A stretch of 64,000 nucleotides of DNA from Saprospiraceae bacterium (GTDB taxonomy: Bacteria > Bacteroidota > Bacteroidia > Chitinophagales > Saprospiraceae): assembly GCA_026982695.1 (NCBI GenBank), contig JALSGS010000034.1, positions 62,001 to 126,000 of the forward strand, in the 5' to 3' direction. Under the pieces are notes generated by a model. It did not search any database. It saw only the letters and a program-made list of their open reading frames with translations, and was not told the DNA's origin. Below are positions 45,188-53,701 of the stretch, in pieces. The stretch's first letter is position 1; each line of letters opens with the position of its first letter. A program made the position numbers and the translations under genes.

Positions 45188-45844
45188 CTATTGCAATTCC
45201 TTAGCAATTGCAATACCAGAAGAGGTTCCTATCCGGGTAGCACCCGCTTCAATTAGCTGTTGCATAGTTTGTGCCGATCGAATGCCTCCCGATGCTTTGA
45301 TCTCAATATGACTTGGCAATAATTCGCGCAATTGACGCACCACGTCTACTGTAGCTCCACCACCATTGAACCCCGTAGAAGTCTTGACAAAATCGGGTTG
45401 TACCTCAGTGCAGATGCGCACCAACTCTTCCAACTCATCTTCAGAAAGCAGGGCTGTCTCTAAAATGACTTTGATAATCCGCCCATGCAAATGGGCAGCA
45501 CGCGTCATGCTATCAATATCATTGCGCACAAAATTCCAGTTGCCACTTTTGACTGCACAAAGATTAATGACTACATCCAATTCATCTGCTCCTTCATCAA
45601 TAGCTCGTTTAATTTCCTCTACTTTGGCTGCCGTCGCCGAATACCCCATGGGAAATCCAATCGCTGTAGCTACACTAATGTCTTCTTCCGCAGATAAATA
45701 CTCTACTGCATGTTTCACATAAAAAGGAGGAATACACACAGCTGCGAAACCAAACTGCTGGGCCTCTTTGCACAATCTTTTGACATCATTTAATGAAGTA
45801 TCTGGTCTTAAAAGCGTGTGGTCTATCTGCTTAAGTGGGGCCAT
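45188..45844 (-). CDS. deoC: Deoxyribose-phosphate aldolase
   Basis: 218-residue class I aldolase splitting deoxyribose-5-P into acetaldehyde and glyceraldehyde-3-P in nucleoside salvage. IDHTLLRPD at the N terminus, DVVINLCAVKSGNW with the catalytic Asp, the Schiff-base Lys in FVKTSTGF and IKASGGIR are present. Monocistronic: a terminator follows, and it is divergent from the thr operon. Confidence 0.95.
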   Translation of the reverse strand: MAPLKQIDHTLLRPDTSLNDVKRLCKEAQQFGFAAVCIPPFYVKHAVEYLSAEEDISVATAIGFPMGYSATAAKVEEIKRAIDEGADELDVVINLCAVKSGNWNFVRNDIDSMTRAAHLHGRIIKVILETALLSEDELEELVRICTEVQPDFVKTSTGFNGGGATVDVVRQLRELLPSHIEIKASGGIRSAQTMQQLIEAGATRIGTSSGIAIAKELQ

Positions 45845-46033
45845 GAGTTACGCAAAGTTTCTTAGGGCAATGTTCTGGGAGTTGATAAAGAAAGCAGCGC
45901 GCAAGATAGAGCAAAAAAGGGATAGGAAAAACGATATTTTTTCCACAAATCACACATACGCCTACAGGGATTTAAAACACAAAAAACTAAATATCAAATT
46001 ATTATAATGTTTAATAAAAAATTTTAAAATTGC

Positions 46034-46066
46034 TTTATTCTCCTTTCTCTAAGCACCATATTTTTG
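46034..46066 (+). promoter_or_regulatory. Candidate thr operon promoter
   Basis: TATTTTTG (46059-46066) matches TAnnTTTG. TTTA at 46034-46037, 21 nt upstream, could serve as the -33 element. The predicted transcript would start near 46073 and include the downstream terminator hairpin. Confidence 0.5.
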
Positions 46067-46123
46067 GCCCTCGTACCTAAGTGCCCGAAAAGCAATTGCT
46101 TAAACCCAAATAGGCGTTTGTTT

Positions 46124-46155
46124 TGCTCTCTTAAATGGGTAAGGGAGCATTTTTT
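46124..46155 (+). terminator. Attenuator-like terminator in the thrA leader
   Basis: TGCTCTCTT (46124-46132) pairs with AAGGGAGCA (46141-46149) with one G-U pair and an 8 nt loop, followed at once by TTTTTT (46150-46155). It points toward thrA, and no plus-strand gene precedes it, so it most likely terminates thr leader transcripts. ACCCA at 46104-46108 is complementary to TGGGT in the loop (46136-46140), a possible competing pairing. Confidence 0.7.
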
Positions 46156-46214
46156 CCTCACATGCCACCAAGAAAAATACAAGTAGATACTTTTCTATTC
46201 CAAAGTCGTTATCG

Positions 46215-48671
46215 ATGAAAGTTCTCAAGTTTGGAGGCTCCTCTATAGCTAATGCCGAGCGTATTAAAGGCGTACTGGATATATTGAAACAGTACTATTC
46301 AGCGGGTGAGCAATTTACAGTAGTGTTTTCTGCTTTTGGCGGGTATACTGATAAGCTCATACGAATGAGCCGTTTAGCTGAAAGAGGAGACGAAGCATGG
46401 CAAAAAGCTTTTGAAGAGTTGAAAAAGGGACACCTTCAAGCAGCTGAAACACTGTTAGACGCATCAATTAAAGAAGAGATCTGGCCCCAATTGCTGCATA
46501 GCCACGAAGTCCTGCGCAATTTGCTGCACGGCATTTTTCTGGTTAGGGAAGCCTCACCGCGAACGATGGACTATGTACTCAGCTTTGGCGAACGCACTTC
46601 TGCTTTCATCATTACCCACGCACTGCGCAGCGAAGGTGTACCTGCTCATTATGTAGATGCACGCAAAATCATCAAGACTGACAAAAACTTTGGAGCTGCT
46701 CGCGTATTGACTGAGCTGACTTATCCACTCATACGCGCCCACTACGAAAGCCAGCCTGGCGTACAAGTAGTAACTGGCTTTATCGGCTCTACCAAAGGTG
46801 GACTAACCACCACTCTGGGGCGTGGTGGATCTGATTATACAGCAGCACTATTAGCCGCAGGGATAGATGCCGAGCTCATCGAAATCTGGACCGACGTAGA
46901 TGGCGTACTTACAGCTGATCCGCGCAAAGTGAAAAAGGCCTTTACCATCCCAGCATTGACCTATGCCGAAGCAATGGAAATGTCGCATTTTGGTGCTAAA
47001 GTAATTTACCCTCCTACCATACAGCCCGCTTTGCACAAACAAATACCTATCGTCATAAAAAATACATTTAACCCTAGCTTTCCAGGAACGCGCATCGCAA
47101 AGGATGCACCGCCATCTCCTGGTGCCGTCAAGGGTATTAGCTCCATCTCTGATATTGCACTACTTACCCTTTCGGGCAGTGGCATGGTAGGTGTACCAGG
47201 TACTGCAGCCCGACTATTCAATACGCTGGCACAAGCCAATATCAATATAATCCTCATCACGCAAGGTTCTTCAGAACAGTCAATTAGTTTCGCTGTACAA
47301 CCCTCCGATGCCAAAAAGGCCAAACGACGCGTGGAAAAAGCCTTTGCCTTCGAAATTGAAAAAGGCGCCATCGAATCCGTGCGCCTTGAAGAAGATCTGG
47401 CCGCAGTAGCCATTATTGGAGAAAATATGCGCTATCGCCCAGGCATTGCAGGTCGACTGTTTCAAGCATTGGGCAAAAACGGTATCAATGCCATAGCCAT
47501 TGCTCAAGGTTCTTCAGAGCTCAACATATCGGTGGTCATCTCGCAAGAGGACGAACGTAAGGCACTCAATGCGCTCCACGAAGCCTTTTTCCTCAGCCAC
47601 ACTAAAGAGCTGCATCTTTTCATGGTGGGAGTAGGGCTTATTGGCAGTACACTGATCAAACAAATCCAAGCCCAGGCACAACATCTTCTCGAAAAAAATG
47701 GGCTGGAAATCAAGATCATAGGATTGGCCAACAGCAAAAAGATGCTCTTTCACCCTGAAGGCATTGATCTAAGCCAGTGGAAGGAACTGCTACACACACA
47801 AGGCCAACCCATGAGTATTGCTCGCTTTGTAGAACAGATGAAACAACTCAATTTAAGCAACTCAATTTTTGTAGACAATACTGCCTCGGAAAAAGTAGCC
47901 TCCTTTTACGAAACAATACTCGATGCCAGCATCTCTATTTCCACTCCTAACAAAATAGCTACGTCATCTTCATATATTCATTATCAGCGACTTAAAAAAA
48001 TATCAGCCAAACGGGGCGTACCTTTTGTATATGAAACCAATGTAGGCGCTGGTTTACCCGTCATCTCTACACTTACTGACTTAATCAATAGTGGAGACAA
48101 AATCCTAAAAATAGAGGGAGTCCTCTCAGGGTCTTTGTCGTTTATTTTCAACAACTTCAAAGAAGGTACTCGCTTCAGCGAAATTGTACGCCAAGCGCGC
48201 CAACGCGGCTATACTGAGCCAGACCCACGTACCGACCTCAATGGCATAGACGTGCGCCGAAAGATTATCATTTTGGCTCGCGAAACAGGGCTACCGCTCG
48301 AACAAAAAGATGTAGAAGTTGCTCATATCTTGCCCCAAGAAGTGCAAAAGGCGCCTGATGTGCCCAGTTTCTTCAAAGCGCTGGAAGCAGCCGATGACTA
48401 CTTCGAACAACTGCGAAAAACTGCTGAAGCAGCAGGGAAAGTTTTGCGATTTGCAGCCATACTGGAAAATGATAAAGCAAGCATCCGACTATTGCAAGTA
48501 GGACCCCAACACCCCTTCTACAATCTCAGTGGTAGCGATAATATGATCGTTTTCACCACAGAACGCTATAAGGAGCGACCACTCGTCGTGCGCGGCCCGG
48601 GGGCTGGTGCTGAAGTAACTGCTGCAGGCGTATTTGCCGAAATCATCCGAATTGGACATTTCCTATCATAA
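46215..48671 (+). CDS. thrA: Bifunctional aspartate kinase / homoserine dehydrogenase I
   Basis: 818 residues. The kinase (1-~300) opens KFGGSSIANAERI and has TTLGRGGSDYTAALLA; two ACT-type regulatory segments follow (ITQGSSEQSISF ~350 and IAQGSSELNISV ~430). The dehydrogenase (~465-818) has VGVGLIGSTLIKQI, VDNTASE, ETNVGAGLPVI and EPDPRTDLNGIDVRRK. It catalyses the first and third committed steps to threonine; the aspartyl-phosphate it makes also feeds DapD's pathway. Threonine feedback through the ACT domains is family knowledge. First gene of the thr operon. Confidence 0.96.
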   Translation: MKVLKFGGSSIANAERIKGVLDILKQYYSAGEQFTVVFSAFGGYTDKLIRMSRLAERGDEAWQKAFEELKKGHLQAAETLLDASIKEEIWPQLLHSHEVLRNLLHGIFLVREASPRTMDYVLSFGERTSAFIITHALRSEGVPAHYVDARKIIKTDKNFGAARVLTELTYPLIRAHYESQPGVQVVTGFIGSTKGGLTTTLGRGGSDYTAALLAAGIDAELIEIWTDVDGVLTADPRKVKKAFTIPALTYAEAMEMSHFGAKVIYPPTIQPALHKQIPIVIKNTFNPSFPGTRIAKDAPPSPGAVKGISSISDIALLTLSGSGMVGVPGTAARLFNTLAQANINIILITQGSSEQSISFAVQPSDAKKAKRRVEKAFAFEIEKGAIESVRLEEDLAAVAIIGENMRYRPGIAGRLFQALGKNGINAIAIAQGSSELNISVVISQEDERKALNALHEAFFLSHTKELHLFMVGVGLIGSTLIKQIQAQAQHLLEKNGLEIKIIGLANSKKMLFHPEGIDLSQWKELLHTQGQPMSIARFVEQMKQLNLSNSIFVDNTASEKVASFYETILDASISISTPNKIATSSSYIHYQRLKKISAKRGVPFVYETNVGAGLPVISTLTDLINSGDKILKIEGVLSGSLSFIFNNFKEGTRFSEIVRQARQRGYTEPDPRTDLNGIDVRRKIIILARETGLPLEQKDVEVAHILPQEVQKAPDVPSFFKALEAADDYFEQLRKTAEAAGKVLRFAAILENDKASIRLLQVGPQHPFYNLSGSDNMIVFTTERYKERPLVVRGPGAGAEVTAAGVFAEIIRIGHFLS

Positions 48672-48680
48672 ACACAATCC

Positions 48681-49619
48681 ATGAATCGAGCAGGAATTAA
48701 AGTATTTGCGCCAGCTTCTATTGGTAATGTAGGCATTGGATTCGACCTGATGGGCATCGCATTGACACATCCCGGCGACGAAATTATAGCGCGTTTGGCC
48801 GCTTCCCCAGGCGTACGCATTACTGCGATCAAAGGGGCAAAAGGCCAGCTACCCTTCGAAGCAGTACGCAATACTGCAGGTAAAGCCGCACTTAGTCTGC
48901 TACAATACTTGGGTAAGGACAAAGAAATTGGCATTGAGCTCGAACTACATAAAAAAATGCCCTTTGGCAGTGGCTTGGGCTCAAGTGCTGCCAGTGCTGT
49001 AGCAGGAGCCATGGCAGTCAATGAATTGTTACAACGACCACTGGAAAAAAGAGACTTGCTGCGTTTTGCCTTAGCAGGTGAAACAATAGCCTCAGGTAGT
49101 CCACATGCCGACAATGTAGCCCCTTCTCTATTGGGAGGTATCATACTGGTACGCGATCACCAAAGTTTGGACTTTGTAAGATTACCCGTACCACCTGGTC
49201 TTTTTCTCGCTGTGGTCTATCCACACATTTCTATACGCACGCAAGAAGCTCGTGCTATACTGAAGCGCGAAATCCCCCTATCGCTACACACACGGCAAGC
49301 GGGCAATTTAGCTGCTTTTGTAGCTGCACTCTACCGAGGCGACTTAGAGCTACTGGCGCGTAGTCTCGACGATCAGCTCATCGAACCACAACGAGCTCAA
49401 CTTATTCCACACTTCTATGAAGCGAAGCGAGCTGCATTGCAGGCCGGCGCACTCGGATGCAGCATATCAGGTAGTGGGCCATCCATTTTCGCGCTCTGTC
49501 CCAATAGCCTAATCGCCGAACAAGCAGCTCATGCCATGCAAACTATTTTCACCGAAGCAAAAATCCAATCAGATAGCTATTGTTCACGCGTCAATATGCA
49601 AGGCGCATTCAAATACTGA
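48681..49619 (+). CDS. thrB: Homoserine kinase
   Basis: 312-residue GHMP kinase phosphorylating homoserine. FAPASIGNVGIGFDLMG at the N terminus, ATP loop PFGSGLGSSAASA (about 94-106) and the C-terminal GCSISGSGPSIFAL. It begins 9 bp after thrA and ends 8 bp before thrC. Confidence 0.96.
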   Translation: MNRAGIKVFAPASIGNVGIGFDLMGIALTHPGDEIIARLAASPGVRITAIKGAKGQLPFEAVRNTAGKAALSLLQYLGKDKEIGIELELHKKMPFGSGLGSSAASAVAGAMAVNELLQRPLEKRDLLRFALAGETIASGSPHADNVAPSLLGGIILVRDHQSLDFVRLPVPPGLFLAVVYPHISIRTQEARAILKREIPLSLHTRQAGNLAAFVAALYRGDLELLARSLDDQLIEPQRAQLIPHFYEAKRAALQAGALGCSISGSGPSIFALCPNSLIAEQAAHAMQTIFTEAKIQSDSYCSRVNMQGAFKY

Positions 49620-49627
49620 ATACCCAA

Positions 49628-50944
49628 ATGAAGCTATACAGCACGAACAATTGCAAGCACATCGCCTCTTTAGAAGAAGCGATTTTCCGCGGGCTTCCGC
49701 CCGACAACGGCCTGTATATGCCCCAGCATATTCCTCAGTTGCCCACAGATTTCTTCGAACACCTGCCCGAACAGTCATTCCAGCAAATTGCCGTGACGGT
49801 TAGTCATGCACTCTTCGGAAAAGCTATTCCGCTGCCCGATATCGAGCGCATTGTCAATCGCGCACTCAACTTTCCCGCTCCCGTAATTTCACTCAATTCC
49901 GACACTCATGTACTGGAATTGTGGCACGGCCCTTCCTTAGCGTTTAAAGACTTTGGCGCGCGCTACATGGCTGCGCTGATGAGTTGGTTTTTGCAACGAC
50001 GCGCTGCACAAACCGTCATTTTAGTCGCTACATCTGGCGATACAGGGGGAGCTGTAGCTGCAGGTTTTTACGATACACCCGGTATTCACGTAGTCATACT
50101 CTACCCTTCGGGCAAGGTCAGCCCACTTCAAGAAAAACAACTCACCACATTGGGGAAAAACATCAGCGCGTTAGAAATCGAAGGTACCTTTGACGATTGC
50201 CAAGCACTGGTCAAGCAAGCATTCTTAGATGAAGAGTTGCGCCAATACATTTCCCTCAGTTCGGCCAACTCGATCAATATCGCCCGACTCATTCCACAAT
50301 CTTTCTATTACTTCGAGGCATACAAACAGCTTATGCCCACACATAAGCCCGTGATATTCGTCGTGCCTTCAGGCAACTTTGGCAATCTCACTGCAGGCTT
50401 GATCGCGCAAAAAATGGGCCTACCTGTGGCCCATTTCGTGGCTGCGACCAACGCTAACGATGTAGTGCCTCAATACTTACACAGTGGGGTATTTACACCT
50501 CGCCCATCTATTCCCACCATATCCAACGCGATGGATGTGGGTAACCCATCAAACTTCTACCGCATGCTCGACTTATTTGGTTCCACGTGGAACAATTTGC
50601 GCAAGACAGTTTCGGGCTTTGCCTTCAACGACGAGCAAACTCTTCAGGCGATCCGAGAAATTTACAGACAATACGGTTACCTCATGGATCCTCACGGTGC
50701 TGTGGGGTATTTGGCGTGGAAGGCCTACCAAAGCCGAAATCCCGGAACCCAAGGAGTCGTTTTAGCTACCGCGCACCCAGCCAAATTTTTAGAAACCATG
50801 ACTCAAACTCTGGGTAAAGCCATAGAAATTCCTGACAGATTAGCCCAATTAGCATGTAAAGAGAAAAAATCCACCGTCCTACCTGCAGCATACGACGCTT
50901 TTAGGCAATGGCTCGAATTGAAATTCAAAAAAAACAAGACATGA
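49628..50944 (+). CDS. thrC: Threonine synthase
   Basis: PLP enzyme converting O-phosphohomoserine to threonine. 438 residues from MKLYSTNNCKHIASLEEAI; conserved PPDNGLYMP, the PLP-lysine region GPSLAFKDFGARYM, LVATSGDTGGAVA, and FVVPSGNFGNLTAG. The internal ATG at 49628 matches the family start. Its TGA stop overlaps the ATG of mvaD (ATGA), implying translational coupling. Confidence 0.96.
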   Translation: MKLYSTNNCKHIASLEEAIFRGLPPDNGLYMPQHIPQLPTDFFEHLPEQSFQQIAVTVSHALFGKAIPLPDIERIVNRALNFPAPVISLNSDTHVLELWHGPSLAFKDFGARYMAALMSWFLQRRAAQTVILVATSGDTGGAVAAGFYDTPGIHVVILYPSGKVSPLQEKQLTTLGKNISALEIEGTFDDCQALVKQAFLDEELRQYISLSSANSINIARLIPQSFYYFEAYKQLMPTHKPVIFVVPSGNFGNLTAGLIAQKMGLPVAHFVAATNANDVVPQYLHSGVFTPRPSIPTISNAMDVGNPSNFYRMLDLFGSTWNNLRKTVSGFAFNDEQTLQAIREIYRQYGYLMDPHGAVGYLAWKAYQSRNPGTQGVVLATAHPAKFLETMTQTLGKAIEIPDRLAQLACKEKKSTVLPAAYDAFRQWLELKFKKNKT

Positions 50945-52026
50945 CCTACGAAAACCCCAAACTCATCTTAGCCCATTCCGCACTCAGAGAAGGGAGCATA
51001 ATGTGGAAAAGCCCTTCCAATTTGGCCATCGTCAAATATTGGGGCAAACACGGCCAACAGTTGCCCAAAAATCCTTCCCTGAGCCTCACACTCGATACTT
51101 CTTTCACGCAGACAAAACTGCACTATGCACCGAGAAAGGTGGCAGGGCAAGACATTTCGCTATCCCTCCTTTTTGAGGGTCAACCTCATGAAGGTTTCGC
51201 ACAGCGCGTGAAGCAGTTTTTTCGTAAAATACTGCCCATTTTTCCTTTTCTCAAGCAACTGGATTTAACGGTCGAAACACAAAACTCCTTTCCCCACTCT
51301 TCGGGCATAGCATCTTCCGCATCAGCCATGAGCGCACTAGCACTTTGTTGTTGTAGCATGGAAGACGAGTTTTTTGGCACGCTAGATGAAGACGAAGTTT
51401 TTGACCGCAAAGCTTCGTATGTAGCTCGACTCGGCTCGGGCAGCGCTTGCCGATCAATCTATCCTTATTGGGCACTTTGGGGCGAAACAGGGGAAGTGCC
51501 GGGCAGCTCTAACTTGTACGCCGTTCCAATGGCAGAAGCGGTACATCCCGTGTTTCACACCTTACACGACGATATTCTCATTATCCGATCAGGAACCAAG
51601 CAAGTGTCAAGCAGTGCGGGGCATTCGTTAATGCAAAACCATCCCTTTGCCGAAGTGCGCTACCAACAAGCGCGTAAAAATCTATATGAATTGATCAACG
51701 CCCTGCGCACTGGTGATTTGGAAGCATTTGGAAAAGTTGCAGAAAAAGAAGCTCTGATGCTCCACAGCCTCATGATGAGTGCTCCCTCTCCATATATTTT
51801 AATGGCACCACATACCATTACCGCTATAGAACGCGTTTGGGCTTTCCGAAAGGAAACGGGACACCCCGTGTTTTTCAGCCTCGATGCTGGGCCCAATCTC
51901 CATGTGCTTTATCCCGAAACAATTATTCACGAAGTGCGACCCTTTGTCGACACACAACTCGCCCCACTCTGTGAAGAAAGCATATACCTGCAAGATTGGG
52001 CCGGCGAAGGCCCCGAACAACTCTAA
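50941..52026 (+). CDS. mvaD: Diphosphomevalonate decarboxylase
   Basis: 361-residue GHMP enzyme, last step of the mevalonate route to isopentenyl diphosphate. KSPSNLAIVKYWGKHG, NPSLSLTLD, ATP loop FPHSSGIASSASAMSALAL and RLGSGSACRSIYPYWALW are diagnostic. The start at the ATGA overlap with thrC is preferred over the upstream ATG at 50908. No other mevalonate gene is in the window. Placement behind thrC is unusual; GGGPS at 39 kb is a possible downstream user of the isoprenoid. Confidence 0.95.
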   Translation: MTYENPKLILAHSALREGSIMWKSPSNLAIVKYWGKHGQQLPKNPSLSLTLDTSFTQTKLHYAPRKVAGQDISLSLLFEGQPHEGFAQRVKQFFRKILPIFPFLKQLDLTVETQNSFPHSSGIASSASAMSALALCCCSMEDEFFGTLDEDEVFDRKASYVARLGSGSACRSIYPYWALWGETGEVPGSSNLYAVPMAEAVHPVFHTLHDDILIIRSGTKQVSSSAGHSLMQNHPFAEVRYQQARKNLYELINALRTGDLEAFGKVAEKEALMLHSLMMSAPSPYILMAPHTITAIERVWAFRKETGHPVFFSLDAGPNLHVLYPETIIHEVRPFVDTQLAPLCEESIYLQDWAGEGPEQL

Positions 52027-52049
52027 AAACTGCACACGATTCTACTACC

Positions 52050-52583
52050 ATGAGATCACACAGCATCTTTATCTTTCTCAGCCTTGCCTTTTTGCTCACT
52101 CAGTGTTATGCGCAGAATTCTCCTAACAATTTGCCGCAAGTGCAAAACGAAGCTTTTAATCAAGAACTAAAACGCCTACTTAGCTTTTCAGTACCCCTCG
52201 TGGGTGTAGACGAGTTAGCCACTATCCAAAAAAAGGCTGTTCTGCTCGATGCCCGAGCAGAAGAAGAATACCAAACAGCACACATTCCAGGTGCCCGATT
52301 TGTCGGTTACGAGCAATTGCAACTCGACGAGGTATTCAAGCTGCCCAAAGACACGACCATCGTGGTATACTGCTCAGTAGGTTATCGAAGTGAGCGAGTA
52401 GCCGAAAAGCTAAAAGCAGCTGGCTTTCAAAAAGTGTACAACCTCTACGGCGGCATCTTTGAATGGGCTAACAAAGGGTTTCCCCTTGAAGACGCTGCCA
52501 AACGTCCTACAAACCAACTGCACACCTACAATAAACGGTGGAGCAAGTGGGTCGAAAATCCACAAATAAAAAAGCAATGGTAA
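52050..52583 (+). CDS. Secreted rhodanese-like protein
   Basis: 177 residues with a signal peptide (MRSHSIFIFLSLAFLLTQCYAQ) and one rhodanese domain: LLDARAEEEYQTAHIPGA and the active-site loop VYCSVGYRSERVA with the catalytic Cys. The Cys in LTQC is not in a good lipobox. Periplasmic sulfur transfer or redox binding is possible; substrate unknown. It starts 23 bp after mvaD and may be the last gene of the thr transcript. Confidence 0.85.
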   Translation: MRSHSIFIFLSLAFLLTQCYAQNSPNNLPQVQNEAFNQELKRLLSFSVPLVGVDELATIQKKAVLLDARAEEEYQTAHIPGARFVGYEQLQLDEVFKLPKDTTIVVYCSVGYRSERVAEKLKAAGFQKVYNLYGGIFEWANKGFPLEDAAKRPTNQLHTYNKRWSKWVENPQIKKQW

Positions 52584-52654
52584 CTCAGTACAGCAAAGGC
52601 GACAGCTTGACCTTGCTGGCTGCTCCGAAAATCATTTTCAGCCATCGTGCCACC

Positions 52655-52676
52655 TGAGAAAATCCAAAATTTCTCA
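52655..52676. terminator. Weak hairpin between convergent rhodanese and GT2 genes
   Basis: TGAGAAA (52655-52661) and TTTCTCA (52670-52676) form a 7 bp stem with an 8 nt loop, 72 bp after the rhodanese stop. It is AT-rich without a clear U-tract. Confidence 0.35.
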
Positions 52677-52738
52677 CCCCCCTTCTACCTACTATCCGAA
52701 TTGATCCGCACTCAAAGACGGGCACAAGTTGCACAGAC

Positions 52739-53701
52739 TTATGATGAGTGATGCGAGCCGCCATAAACACGGCGCACGCGGTAAGGACGCTTATCCTGAG
52801 ATTCGAAATAAGTCCGCATCTGGATTTCCACTATAATGCCGAAAGTGACTAACTGTATACCCGCCACCACCAACATGAGAGCAAGTATGAGCAAGGGCTT
52901 ACCCCAGATGTCTTGCCCCATCAACTTCAAGACTCCTAAATACAAGTTGATCAATACTCCTACACTAAAAAGCACAATTCCCCATATGCCAAATAGATGC
53001 ATGGGACGCTGCATATACTTTTTAAAAAAGAGCATTAGCAACAAATCACTTACTACTTTGAATGTGCGTCCCAAGCCATATTTCGATTGCCCAGCTACTC
53101 GCGGATGATGACGCACAGGCACTTGTGTAATTCGCGCGCCTTCAAGGTAGGCCAATACGGGAATGAAGCGATGCAATTCGCCATATAGGCCCATGCTCTT
53201 GGCTATTTCAGCGCGAAATACTTTGAGTGCACAGCCGTAATCCTTCATGTGTACACCACTGAGCTTTCGAATAATCCAATTGGCAATGCGACTTGGAAGC
53301 TTGCGCAGCAATACATCATCCTGCCTATTAATGCGGATGCCTGCCACCAAATCCCAGTCGCCCTTCTTAGCAATATCTAACATCATGGGAATATCAAAAG
53401 GATCATTCTGTAAGTCCCCATCCAATGTCACAATATAAGTGCCAGTGGCATAGTCAATGCCAGCCATGAGCGCAAGACTCTGACCGTAGTTCTTTCTTAG
53501 TTCAATGATTTTCAACCACTTAAAACATAAACTCTTAAGCACATCCAAAGTGCCATCGGTAGAGCCATCATCTACATATATGAGTTCAAAATTGAATGAG
53601 GCCAGGGCTTCTTCAATGCGCGATACGAGGGGGGCCACGTTGGCCTCCTCATTATACACAGCTACCACGACGCTAATTTCAGGGCAAGTACGTTCAGTCA
53701 T
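52739..53701 (-). CDS. Family 2 glycosyltransferase (polyprenyl-phosphate type) with two TM helices
   Basis: 320 residues from MTERTCPEISVVVAVYNEEANV; the Met at 53719 is the alternative. GT-A domain with YVDDGSTDGTLD, TLDGDLQNDP (the DxD-type site) and KDYGCALKVFR, followed by two C-terminal helices (~230-300). This is the GtrB/ArnC/DPM1-like layout, which makes polyprenyl-phosphate sugars on the inner leaflet. It overlaps the 3' end of the GT39-like gene by 8 bp, so the two probably act in sequence: sugar loading, then periplasmic transfer. Confidence 0.9.
   Translation of the reverse strand: MTERTCPEISVVVAVYNEEANVAPLVSRIEEALASFNFELIYVDDGSTDGTLDVLKSLCFKWLKIIELRKNYGQSLALMAGIDYATGTYIVTLDGDLQNDPFDIPMMLDIAKKGDWDLVAGIRINRQDDVLLRKLPSRIANWIIRKLSGVHMKDYGCALKVFRAEIAKSMGLYGELHRFIPVLAYLEGARITQVPVRHHPRVAGQSKYGLGRTFKVVSDLLLMLFFKKYMQRPMHLFGIWGIVLFSVGVLINLYLGVLKLMGQDIWGKPLLILALMLVVAGIQLVTFGIIVEIQMRTYFESQDKRPYRVRRVYGGSHHSS

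Larger units (their letters stand above)
45845..46214. other. Divergent deoC/thrA control region
   Basis: 370 bp, strongly AT-rich in 45930-46050. It contains an exact plus-strand -7 box (46059-46066), a palindrome AAGCAATTGCTT (46090-46101), and an intrinsic terminator (46124-46155) upstream of thrA. Short frames such as ATG TTT AAT AAA AAA TTT TAA at 46007 and a 10-codon GTG frame at 46081 lack Thr or Ile codons. No exact -7 box for deoC was found. Confidence 0.7.

Noticed and set aside
46081-46113. Ten-codon GTG frame as a thr leader peptide
   Set aside because: It has a stop just before the terminator but contains no Thr or Ile codons, so it does not support ribosome-mediated attenuation.
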